Positions 32,477 through 40,729 of a stretch of DNA of 64,000 nucleotides are shown piece after piece (within the stretch, counting starts at the first letter, position 1; every line of letters begins with the position of its first letter). Both the position numbers and the translations under genes were made by a program. Source of the DNA: Megamerina dolium. Its lineage: Eukaryota > Arthropoda > Insecta > Diptera > Megamerinidae. Under the pieces are notes generated by a model. It was not told the DNA's origin. It did not search any database and worked only from the letters and a program-made list of their open reading frames with translations. The stretch lies in assembly GCA_963854835.1 (NCBI GenBank), contig OY978525.1:66613907-66677906 (forward strand). Reading direction: 5' to 3'.

Positions 32477-34573
32477 TCATTCTGGGTTTTTAAATTGCAA
32501 TAACCACTTTAGCGCTGAGTGGTCAGTTCGTAGATGAAATGACTGACCGTACAAGTATTTATGGAAATACTTTACACATTCCAGTATTGCGAGCAACTCT
32601 CTTCGTGTGACACAGTAATTTCTTTCTGGCTTCGACAGGATTTTACCGTAGTATGCTATTACTTTTTCTTGCCCATCTATGATCTGAGAGAGCACACCAC
32701 CTATTCCATAGCCACTCGCATCTGTGTCCAACACAAACTTTTGACCAGGTACTGAATACGCTAATACTGGTGCTGAACAGAGTCTTTCTTTCAGCTGTTC
32801 GAATGCATTCTGTTGTTCCTCGCCCCACACAAATGGTTTGTTCTTTCTTGTCAACTCATGCAGACTGCTGGCGATGTTTGCAAATTCAGGAACAAATCGT
32901 CTATAGTAGGTGCATAAGCCTAGGAAGCTTCTTAACTCGTGAAGATTCGACGGAATATCCCAATCTTGAACTGCTGCTACTTTCTCCTCGTCGGTATGTA
33001 CCCCTTCTGTTGTTACTTTATGACCAAGATATTTAACTTCTCGCCTGAAGAGTGAACACTTTTTCATATTCAGTTTAAGCCCTGCTGATTGTATACGCTC
33101 AAATACTTCTTTCAGCTTTTCCAGGTGGTCGTTAAAATCTTTTCCCATCACGATAATGTCATCGGGGTACACCAAGCACGTTTTCCAGTGTAGTCCTCTG
33201 AGTACACGCTCCATCAAACGTTCGAAAGTAGCTGGCGCATTGCATAAACCAAATGGCATGACTGTAAATTGCCATAGACCATCGCCAATACTGAAAGCTG
33301 TTTTCTCTTTGTCTTCCTTACCAAGTTCCACTTGCCAGTAGCCACTTTGCAAATCAAGAGTTGAGAACCACTTCGCACCAGATAGTGTATCCAGAGTGTC
33401 ATCGATTCTTGGCAGTGGATAGCTGTCTTTTTTCGTAATATCATTTAGCTTTCTGTAATCCACGCAGAATCGAGTACTTCCATCCTTCTTCTTTACCAGC
33501 ACAACTGGTGAACTCCATGGACTCGCTGATGGTTCAATAACACCTTGTTTCTGCATATCGGAAATCAGCTTAATGGCTTCGTCTCTTTTGGCCAATGGAA
33601 CTCGTCGTGGTGTTTGACGAATTGGTCTAGAATCACCGGTGTCAATGTGATGCTTCACGATGGTTGTTCGTCCTCCAGTTTTTCCATTTGAAGAAAAGAA
33701 TGAACTGTACTTCTCCAATAGTTGTAAAACCTTTTCTTTTTGCTGGTTGGTAAGCACACCTGCCCATTCTTCCATCTGTGCTTTTATTTCCGCTCTGACA
33801 GTTCCTGATCTTCCACTTTTTATCGACGAACCATTTTCGCAGTCTACTACGGCAGTAACTTCCTGGCAATGACCAATCACCATTCCTTTCTTTACAACTG
33901 TAGATGTATTAGTTGGATTTAATATTCGCACCGGTACTATTCCATTTTCTTTAGGTTCTACTAACGTCCTACCAAGTATGATGTTTTTATTCGTTATTTC
34001 TTTATCTGCTTCCACCACCCACAACTTGCCTGTCCCATCATCCACATTCATCCGTGCCCATATCACCGCTTCTGATTTTGCTGGAACCTCTTGGCGTTGA
34101 CATGCCAGTACTCGTTTGATGTTCCCACTACGCTTGTAACCGATGTTCAATGGTAGTTCGACATTTGCATAGCGCAGTATCAGTTGATTTAAATCTAACG
34201 TAAATCCGTTGTCAATCATAAAATCAACACCAATTATTACGTCATCGATGATGTCAGCCACAATGAATTCATATTCCCAAGTGTAATTTCCAATAGATAC
34301 TCGTTTCTTTATCTTACCCAGAATTTGTGCATCCTCACCCGTTGCTGTACGCAATTTTATTCCCATTAAAGGCTCAAACCTCTTTACCAAATCGCTCTTG
34401 ATTATAGAATGTGATGCACCAGTGTCCAGGGTTAACATGAATTCCATATTGTCCAATTTTCCATCAATAGTCAAGCTACTTGGCACACGCTGTAGTTGTG
34501 AAATGTGAATGATGGGGCAACCCACTGTTGGAGTCAGTTCACGCCCCGCTGAACTGACTCGATTTAGTTTAAC
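32477..34573 (-). pseudogene. Gypsy pol: protease, reverse transcriptase, RNase H
   Basis: 682 open codons to a TGA at 32477-32479. Protease DTGASHS is at residues 34-40 and IIGVDFM near 97-103. RT has RFCVDYRKLN (352-361), STLDLQSGYWQ (388-398, catalytic Asp), MPFGLCNAPATF (423-434) and YPDD at 453-456, where gypsy elements normally have YLDD. The CCC codon at about 33164-33166 is one transition from a Leu codon. RNase H starts TDASGYGIGG at 601. The frame overlaps the end of gag and is -1 to it; no credible ATG opens it, so it depends on frameshifting. The TGA replaces Gly in NPEGQLARW. Confidence 0.94.
34531..34573 (-). promoter_or_regulatory. Programmed -1 ribosomal frameshift signal at the gag-pol junction
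   Basis: In element sense the last gag codons are TCG TTA AAC TAA, giving the heptamer G TTA AAC (34567-34573) directly before the gag stop. Six bases later starts a perfect 11-bp stem (GAGTCAGTTCA / TGAACTGACTC, 34550-34560 with 34531-34541) closed by the 8-base loop GCGGGGCG. The pol frame is -1 relative to gag and is open through the heptamer. GTTAAAC is a known functional slippery sequence in arteriviruses; its use here is inferred. Confidence 0.85.
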
Positions 34574-35973
34574 GATGGATTTGTGTTAGTGGAGCGATCG
34601 CTATCCACCTTATTCTCCTTCTTTTGTCTTCCTGGAGAATTCGATCTTGATCGCTTTCGTCGTAGACTGCAGTCAGCCGCCATGTGTCCTGGTTTGTCGC
34701 AAATAAAGCACTTACCAGTAAATTTGTTTTCGCGTCGACCTGTTGTTCTTCCTTCAGGCTTCATTACTGACTTAACTGCCTGACACACTGCTTCAACCAG
34801 ATCTGATGTTTCTGCCTGTAGTTGGCGTACACGTGGCATTGGTCGACACATGAAACTGGCGGCTTCAAACGTCAAGGCACTACTGACTGTTTCGGCATAA
34901 GTATTCCTGGGTGGCATGACTAGGGCACGCTTTGTCTCTCCGTCACGTATGCCATCTATGAATGCCTCTATTTTTATTTTTTCGACGAACTCTTCCGAAT
35001 TACCAGAGAACGCAAGATGACATAAGCGCTCAATGTCAGAAGCGAATTCCTGCAGGCTCTCATTACTCCGTTGCACTCGCGATCTCAATTCCACTCGATG
35101 TAATTGACTCTTGTATTCATTTCCATATTTTCGCTGGAGTGTGTCCATCAGTGACTGATAGCTACCACGATCTTTCTCTGGAATCATCTGTAACACGTCG
35201 GAAGCATTACCTTTTAATGCGACTATTAAAGCAGCAGTCTTGTCATCCCATTGATTCTTCGGAGCTGTTGTCTCGAATTGAAGCTTGAAGATATTGAATG
35301 GCGTGCTTCCGTCAAATGTTGGTGGCTTTAATTTGATTGTACTTGAATCTCTAATCACTGATGTGGCTGTTCCATTTATTTTTAGTTGATTGAGTTCGTG
35401 CTGTAATTTCTCGAACTTGTCTTCCCAGTCGTCGACATGTTCCTTCAGCTTATCATCCAACTCATCCATGTGTTCTTTCAGCTCTGTGACTTTGTCATTA
35501 ATAGCTTTGGAAATTTCCTGAAATCTAAGTTCAATTCCTTTCTGTAGATTTTCGATGACGTGTTCTTGGCGAGCCGAATGTTCTTGAATTTCCATACGCA
35601 ATTCACTAATAACGCCCTCTTGGCGTACCGAATGTTCTTGAGACTTGGAGTCAATGCGAGACGCATTTCCTTGAATTTCCGTACGCAATTCAGCCGAATG
35701 TTCTTGCAGCTGTTGTTGTTGCTGCAGCATCATGGTTTTCATGAAATCCATGAGTTGACCACTCGAATCTATTTTGCTCTCTTCCTCAGCGTGCACAACT
35801 GCTTGTATATCGGCTTCCTCGAAGAACTCATGTTCTTCTACATTAATTCCCTTAGCCTCCATAGCTTGCCTCAGCCTCACCAGCAGTTCCGCCTTTGCAC
35901 CTGATGACGATAGATTCATCTCTACCAACAGCTTTTTAAGCTGGTCCACTTTTAGTTGGTCAATTTTCACCAT
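34564..35973 (-). CDS. gag: Gypsy Gag polyprotein, intact frame
   Basis: 469 codons from an ATG at 35973, 27 bases inside the primer-binding site, to TAA at 34564. Residues about 8-42 (VDQLKKLLVEMNLSSSGAKA...RLRQAM) fit a SAP-type helix-extended loop-helix DNA-binding motif. Residues about 80-200 are a long Q/E/H-rich coiled coil with repeated EHSARQE-type heptads. A capsid-like region follows (about 215-380), then one CCHC knuckle CFICDKPGHMAADC near 425-438 and a basic tail. Gag packages element RNA. It is the only intact retroelement protein in the window; whether it is made is unknown. Confidence 0.92.
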   Translation of the reverse strand: MVKIDQLKVDQLKKLLVEMNLSSSGAKAELLVRLRQAMEAKGINVEEHEFFEEADIQAVVHAEEESKIDSSGQLMDFMKTMMLQQQQQLQEHSAELRTEIQGNASRIDSKSQEHSVRQEGVISELRMEIQEHSARQEHVIENLQKGIELRFQEISKAINDKVTELKEHMDELDDKLKEHVDDWEDKFEKLQHELNQLKINGTATSVIRDSSTIKLKPPTFDGSTPFNIFKLQFETTAPKNQWDDKTAALIVALKGNASDVLQMIPEKDRGSYQSLMDTLQRKYGNEYKSQLHRVELRSRVQRSNESLQEFASDIERLCHLAFSGNSEEFVEKIKIEAFIDGIRDGETKRALVMPPRNTYAETVSSALTFEAASFMCRPMPRVRQLQAETSDLVEAVCQAVKSVMKPEGRTTGRRENKFTGKCFICDKPGHMAADCSLRRKRSRSNSPGRQKKENKVDSDRSTNTNPSLN

Positions 35974-35982
35974 CTTTACAGA

Positions 35983-36000
35983 ATCCCTCTTCTGACACCA
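35983..36000 (-). promoter_or_regulatory. Gypsy primer-binding site
   Basis: Two bases after the 5' LTR, the element sense reads TGGTGTCAGAAGAGGGAT. This resembles the complement of a tRNA-Leu 3' end (family knowledge, from memory of mdg3/micropia-type elements). Confidence 0.7.
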
Positions 36001-36002
36001 AT

Positions 36003-36438
36003 TGTTACGTTTTTATTCTGTGAGCGTTTAATTCTATTTGAATTACCTTGTTCGATCACTGGATTCTGTTAATAATAACTGCAACACTTATTTTATACAA
36101 CTATATACAGCAACAATTTATTTAATAAACTCTATTTACAATCAACTCTGTTTATAATCAACTATTTACAATAACACTTTAATGTACTAGCAACTTTTGC
36201 CTCTGTATAGATGTTTGCGCAGTCACGTTCGAAATTCGATTGATTCTCACTTCTCAACCCTGGCTCTATTTATACTCTGTTGGCAACCCCCAGAATCTTC
36301 CTTTATTGAAATTCTTCTCTTTCTTTCTCGTTGGCTTGTTATGGTTATTACTTATTTCTTTTTGTTGGCATTCGTTTCGATGCTGCCAATAGTGTCAGTC
36401 CAACAGTGATGAGTAACCAACTATCGATACTCGTTACA
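36003..36438 (-). repeat. Gypsy 5' LTR (436 bp)
   Basis: Partner of 30536-30972. Differences are a one-base deletion in CAACCCCCAG, TTGAA for TCGAG at about 36306, and single substitutions at about 36281 and 36367. Confidence 0.96.
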
Positions 36439-36442
36439 ATAT

Positions 36443-37206
36443 TTTAACAGTAGTTGATGAAGAGGAAATAACTACATACTCGTATTAGAATAACTATGGA
36501 ATAATTAATTTTGAATTTTTCGGCAATAGACTTTTTTTTGTATTTGTAGAATGTTGAAATAGTTTACCGCTGTCCTCTTCTAAATTTACACGTTATTTAA
36601 TTGTTAAAACGAAAGTGCTTGATTTAATGTTTGTAATAATATATATTAATTAATAGTTTTATGAAAGTATTTTCTCATATTTGTACCTAATGTATGCTTC
36701 AATTGTTGAACTAAAATACATACATGTTAAAAATAAAATATAAACTGTTTATGAATTGTTGAAAGCCATTTAGCTTATTTAGCGTTTTTATTTGGCCGAT
36801 CTAGCTTTTTTATTTTTGAAGTGCTGGCAACACCGTATTGAATGTGTTTATGGGAGATGTGTTATTAGATGCGAGCTCGTAATAACACGAAAACAATAAC
36901 ATTTTCTATGATAGAATAATAAAAGGTGCTGTACGTAGGATTCTATTTCTTTCTAATTTGTCAATTCTGACTCCCCAAGCAACTCAGTAATGCTTCTTTG
37001 CAAACCTACTTTTTCATTTTCGAAGAAAATTTATAAACTGTAGTTTACAATTTACTTTAATGAAAAAAATATGGGTGTGCGTTACTGTCGTTTTTTCATC
37101 GTTGTTTTTATCCTTTACGTTCAGAATATATATTCAAATTAGATTTTTTCAATTTAAAAAACTCTTTGGTATGGATTTGGAACATCAATTAAAAATTATT
37201 TAGAAA
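36443..37206. other. AT-rich stretch between gypsy and P fragment
   Basis: No open frame or repeat with recognisable content. It could hold the decayed upstream part of the P-related element, but no transposase motif is seen before 37207. Confidence 0.5.
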
Positions 37207-38004
37207 ATGGACTCATGTATGTTTAATACGCGTGCTTTTGGAAGACAATCTTTACTTCCGTTCCAAAAAGGAATGTTATTGTGCAATAATTCCCTAAGGG
37301 AATTATATTTTTATCTTAAGGAGAACTATGGTTTCAACTATATTGTCACATATAGATTAAACCAAGATGTCTTAGAACATTTTTTTGGTGCAATGAGAGC
37401 AATAGGTGGACTTCATGACAATCCTAGTCCCATGCAGTTTAAATACAGATTACGAAAATATCTGCTAGGTGTGTTATTTATGTTCAAGACAATATTTTTG
37501 TTTTATTATAGTAGCCCGAAATACGGACTCTTGCGGCTCGCGGTAATGTAGAAGCCGATGAAAACAACTGACTCAAACTTGATTCAGTGGAAGATCTGAG
37601 CAGCTTCCTTACAGATATTGGTAATGGAGTAAACGAATATGTATTCTGAGGCGACATTCAAGAGTGCGACAATATTGAATGTCTACATAAGGATACGCTG
37701 GAATACGTTGCGGGGTATATAATAAGAAAATTAGGATTAAGTAATTATTTGTCCAAAGAACCAAATTATACATGGGTTGATGAGGTTTCTCGTGGTGCGT
37801 TGCAGAAACCATAATCACAATTCCTTTCGGATATAAAAATCTTAGAATCAGTTTTTTCTCATTTTAATGGTACACATATTACAAATTGCCAAAATTATAT
37901 AAGTAGCTTACTAAATTCTTGTGAAAATTACGATATAAGAATGGATGTGAAAAAACTATTTTTTAAATGCCGGATGCACTTTCGCATTAAAGATTTAAAT
38001 AAAT
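37207..38004 (+). pseudogene. P-element/THAP9-type transposase, C-terminal part
   Basis: Plus frames carry PFQKGMLLCNNSLRELYFYL, TYRLNQDVLEHFFGAMRAIGG and FKYRLRKYLLG, strong signatures of P-element transposases (RNase H-like catalytic region; LEHFFG.MR..GG). After a short intron-like gap come LEYVAGYIIRKLGLS, WVDEVSRGALQKP and a final FRIKDLNK-stop, the P C-terminus. Stops at about 37571 and 37649 and a shift near 37530 break it. The N-terminal THAP DNA-binding domain is absent. The part from 37621 on is repeated sevenfold in the downstream array. Confidence 0.9.
37469..37514 (+). other. Intron-like interval in the P transposase
   Basis: After RLRKYLL the sequence has AG|GTGTGT, then a T-rich tract and TTATAG or TTATAGTAG before CCCGAAATACGG. 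Removal of 43-46 bases brings RLRKYLL next to ARNT, as at the ORF2/ORF3 junction of Drosophila P (where IVS3 lies). The length is very short for a fly intron. Confidence 0.5.
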
Positions 38005-38640
38005 AAAATAATAAAACCACATACTCGTATCATTTGGTTTTTTCTTTTTAAATAATATATATTCCCATTTTTATCATACCGATACACAACCTCAGGTTTG
38101 TTAATTTTACTCAGCAATAAAATTTTTAATACCTCTGGTTATTTAAATACAAAAAACAATTCGTAATTTAGAGGGGATTCCAAATTGTTTGAAAAAGGTA
38201 AATGAAATCCTTTTTTCTAAATAAATAAATTATCTTTAACACCAAGAATCACGGTTATCCATATTTCATTTGACCCTAAAAAAAGTATGTTTTTCCTACG
38301 TTTTCATAAAAGGTCTTATATTATTCCCCGTTTTCCAAAATGTGCCTGTCACTACGTACAGCACAGTACAGTGCGTCTGACTGTGAGGCATGTTCGATTG
38401 TTGTTTGTATATGCGGGTGTACACTCTACCGCTTTTATATCGTTTTTCATACGTATTGTATTGTATTTGCCTAATATATTCTCGTATTAATCATCATTAT
38501 TCGTATATTATTCGCTGGTTGGTCGCTCTCTCTCTCTCTCAACACACACACGCTATCTATTTCCATGAACCATTTAATATGATCTAATGCTTTGTACCTT
38601 TGTGCATATCTTGATTTCCTTTTCATTCTTCCTTTCTCTA

Positions 38641-38667
38641 AGTAGAAAGGAATATATCCTTTCTACT
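38641..38667. repeat. Unit-1-specific palindrome
   Basis: AGTAGAAAGGA (38641-38651), ATATA, TCCTTTCTACT (38657-38667) form an 11-bp perfect hairpin. The right arm is present in all units; the left arm is new in unit 1, as expected of a template-switch mutation. Confidence 0.9.
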
Positions 38668-38858
38668 CATGTAACTAAAATAGCTTTAAAAATTTAACAC
38701 TCCATTTGCGACACCGCCGCCTAAGAAGTTTTAGTTCAAAAATCTTTAAAATAAGTATAAAACATATGTGTAAAATATGTAGATAAATTTGTGAACGAAC
38801 AAAAAAAAAAGAAAATAAAAAGAAACAAAACTATAATAAAAATATAAGGCATTTATAA

Positions 38859-39146
38859 GTGCCATTTCATAGAGGCAAAATAAACGAAGTGTGTGCTATT
38901 GTGGCGGCAGAGGAATATACCAACCACAACAACAACAGCAACTCCATCATCACCTGGCAAGCCTTGCTATCAAGCGGCCCACCGGCAATAACTCCCCCCA
39001 TACACATCTATTGGTCTTTCGAGCCGGATCGGCTCGCACCTATTGGTAAGACTTTGCCATTAAGGTACAGCATCAGTGACAGTGAATTATTTCCAAAGTT
39101 TCGAAGTGGACAAATTGGCTACCCATTTTGGCGCACATACATATGA
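38859..39146 (+). other. 95-codon open frame, present once per unit
   Basis: Also at 41963, 45065, 48166, 51267, 54369 and 57468. It starts MPFHRGKINEV, has an asparagine run, and ends RTYI. A GGTAAGACTT site after the CACCTATT block resembles a splice donor. Differences among the seven copies are one silent change and two replacements (F to L in unit 2, L to F in unit 7), which gives no sign of selection. I do not recognise the protein. It may be the leader exon or LTR-associated frame of the captured retroelement. Confidence 0.4.
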
Positions 39147-39360
39147 ATCAGACTATTCTAGCTGATTCGTATCTATTTGTTTTTGCATACGGCAAAAATA
39201 TAATACACTTTTTGAAATTTAGAAATATTCCGCTATACCTGGCCAATATTTATATTACATATACATATTTACATACAATTTTACATACATATTAACATAC
39301 ATACATATTTTTATTACTTGAAAATATAAAGTTAAGAAAAAGAACAAAATATAATTATTC

Positions 39361-39399
39361 AGTTTAAATAAATATACAACAAGTATATTTATTTAAACT
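39361..39399. repeat. Perfect 17-bp hairpin, present in every unit
   Basis: AGTTTAAATAAATATAC, AACAA, GTATATTTATTTAAACT. It lies about 390 bases upstream of the primer-binding-like site in each unit and is unchanged in all seven. Confidence 0.93.
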
Positions 39400-39775
39400 C
39401 TTGGCGGGTAAAGGCAATTTTTTATTGTACTACGTACTAGTTAATTTGCTTTAGACATACATATATAGAATGAATACATAAGGGCTAAAACCTTTGATTT
39501 GCCATTTTTACATCATTTGAGTCTTATAGCGAAGTGTTAGCGTTTAAGAAATTGTGAAATACTGTGATTCTTACGAGGCCCTCCAGTATTAGTGTAAAAG
39601 TGCAAAATTCAAAGTAACACCACCAATAAAACGAATACCCAAAGCCACAAGTATCATTGATAAAGTTTTATTTCAGTGTGATAGATTCGAAGGATATTTA
39701 GGAGCTTAGGTCTAAGTGCTAATCTTGTGCGTTAGGTACTTAGTGAGAGTTGTGGAAAAATAGTACACAACATTT

Positions 39776-39795
39776 TGGCGCAGCCGATAAGATAC
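39776..39795 (+). promoter_or_regulatory. Primer-binding-like site in array unit
   Basis: TGGCGCAGCCGATAAGATAC follows CAACATT. It resembles the tRNA-Ser site TGGCGCAGTCGG of 17.6-type elements with two changes. It stands 114 bases before the gag-like ATG and recurs in all units. It suggests that the sequence upstream is the end of an LTR. Confidence 0.55.
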
Positions 39796-39889
39796 TGCGA
39801 AATATTTTGTATATACATGGTGTTTTACGTTCAACGTTTAAAGCAGTACAGGATCTAATTCGAGTGTGTGTTTGCCTTTTTGGATTCAA

Positions 39890-40687
39890 ATGGACAAGAA
39901 ATCCTACGAATCATTAGCAAGAGAGCTAGACGTTGCAATAACCGAGTCAATCGACTTCGTGTGGAGATTGATTAAGGAACACAGCACATACGAGCAATTC
40001 CAGCTCATAAAATCCAATAAAGGAATTAGACGCCACGTTATCTGAGCTAAACGATCTGATGAAAAGCCACGCTGAAGCAGCCTTAAAACAAAAAGACGAT
40101 TTAGAGGCAGCAGAGATACAAACTAGGGCTTGCGAATTTACATCGCAAAACAGGGATTCGACGCGGAACAGTCAGAAGTAGAGATTACTAAGACTCTTAA
40201 GAGAAATAAGGAATTAGAAGATTTACTAAAAGAAAAGGGCATTTCAGAAGAATTTATAGAGAAAAGGCTCAGAACCTCGGTTGACTATGAGCAGCTAAGT
40301 GCACTCCAGGCAAAAGAGAGGAATCTCGAAAGAGAACGCTGCCTAGAACAGGCAACACCTCTTCGTCGCCGTACACCAGTACAAAAAACACAACCAGAAG
40401 TACAACCTGAAATAAAGCTAAAAATGCGTTTTGACGAAATTGCACAGACCGTCAGTAGACAAGTCCCAGTACTCACTGGAGCGGAGTCTAAAGATTTGAG
40501 GACCGAAGTACACCAGTTCATTACTGGGTGCGAATTAGCAAGAAAAGCCATAAAACCCGACAAGTTGGAAGATTTCGTAGCTTGTATAAAACAGCGACTA
40601 AATGGTTTTTTTTTTATTATACATTTTCTTTATTTATTGAATCTATTCCTAAAGAATCTAACAATAAGTTTTAAAATCTTAATCTAA
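39890..40687 (+). pseudogene. Truncated retroelement gag in unit 1 (pattern of units 1-6)
   Basis: The frame from ATG 39890 (MDKKSYESLARELDVAITES) is cut by a 29-bp deletion after QLIK and stops at a TGA near 40045. A second frame, 40130-40687, is open (RNKELEDLLKEKGISEEF, TPVQKTQPEVQPEIKL, GAESKDLRTEVHQFI). The style is that of a helical gag N-half; no zinc knuckle or pol follows, and the coding similarity ends at a T run near 40605. It has no protein function as it stands. Equivalent second frames start at 43234, 46336, 49437, 52538 and 55640. Confidence 0.65.
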
Positions 40688-40729
40688 TTCAACAACAGTA
40701 GCTCCTTATTATCTAGAGCAATGTTTTTT

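Larger units (their letters stand above)
30536..36438 (-). mobile_element. Ty3/gypsy retrotransposon, near full length (5903 bp)
   Basis: LTRs at 30536-30972 and 36003-36438 differ at about five positions. ATAT precedes and follows the element (30532-30535, 36439-36442). In minus sense the order is LTR, primer-binding site, gag, -1 frameshift site, protease-RT-RNase H, integrase, polypurine tract, LTR. Despite its youth it is disabled: TGA in pol, Pro in the RT catalytic motif, Arg for a zinc-finger Cys and a frame break near the integrase end. The solo LTR at 5317 is the same family. The primer-binding site suggests an mdg3/micropia-like lineage, weakly. Confidence 0.95.
37621..40729 (+). 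repeat. Array unit 1
   Basis: First unit, continuous on its left with the unique part of the P pseudogene. Private features: GATTTAAAT rather than CATTTAAAT at the P tail end (about 38000), and a palindrome at 38641-38667 in place of the GCTATATATT of other units. Its gag has the Y/E/G variant set (VDYEQ, CLEQ, ITGCEL). Confidence 0.96.

Noticed and set aside
30120..36820. Similarity between 30126-30160 and 36779-36815 flanking the gypsy element
   Set aside because: Both are T-rich with TTTAGC-TTTTT-TTT; the match is short and gapped, not better than composition predicts.
38859..39146. 95-codon frame as a conserved multi-copy gene
   Set aside because: Identity is explained by recent duplication, and the few changes are mostly replacements. 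Kept only as an unassigned frame.
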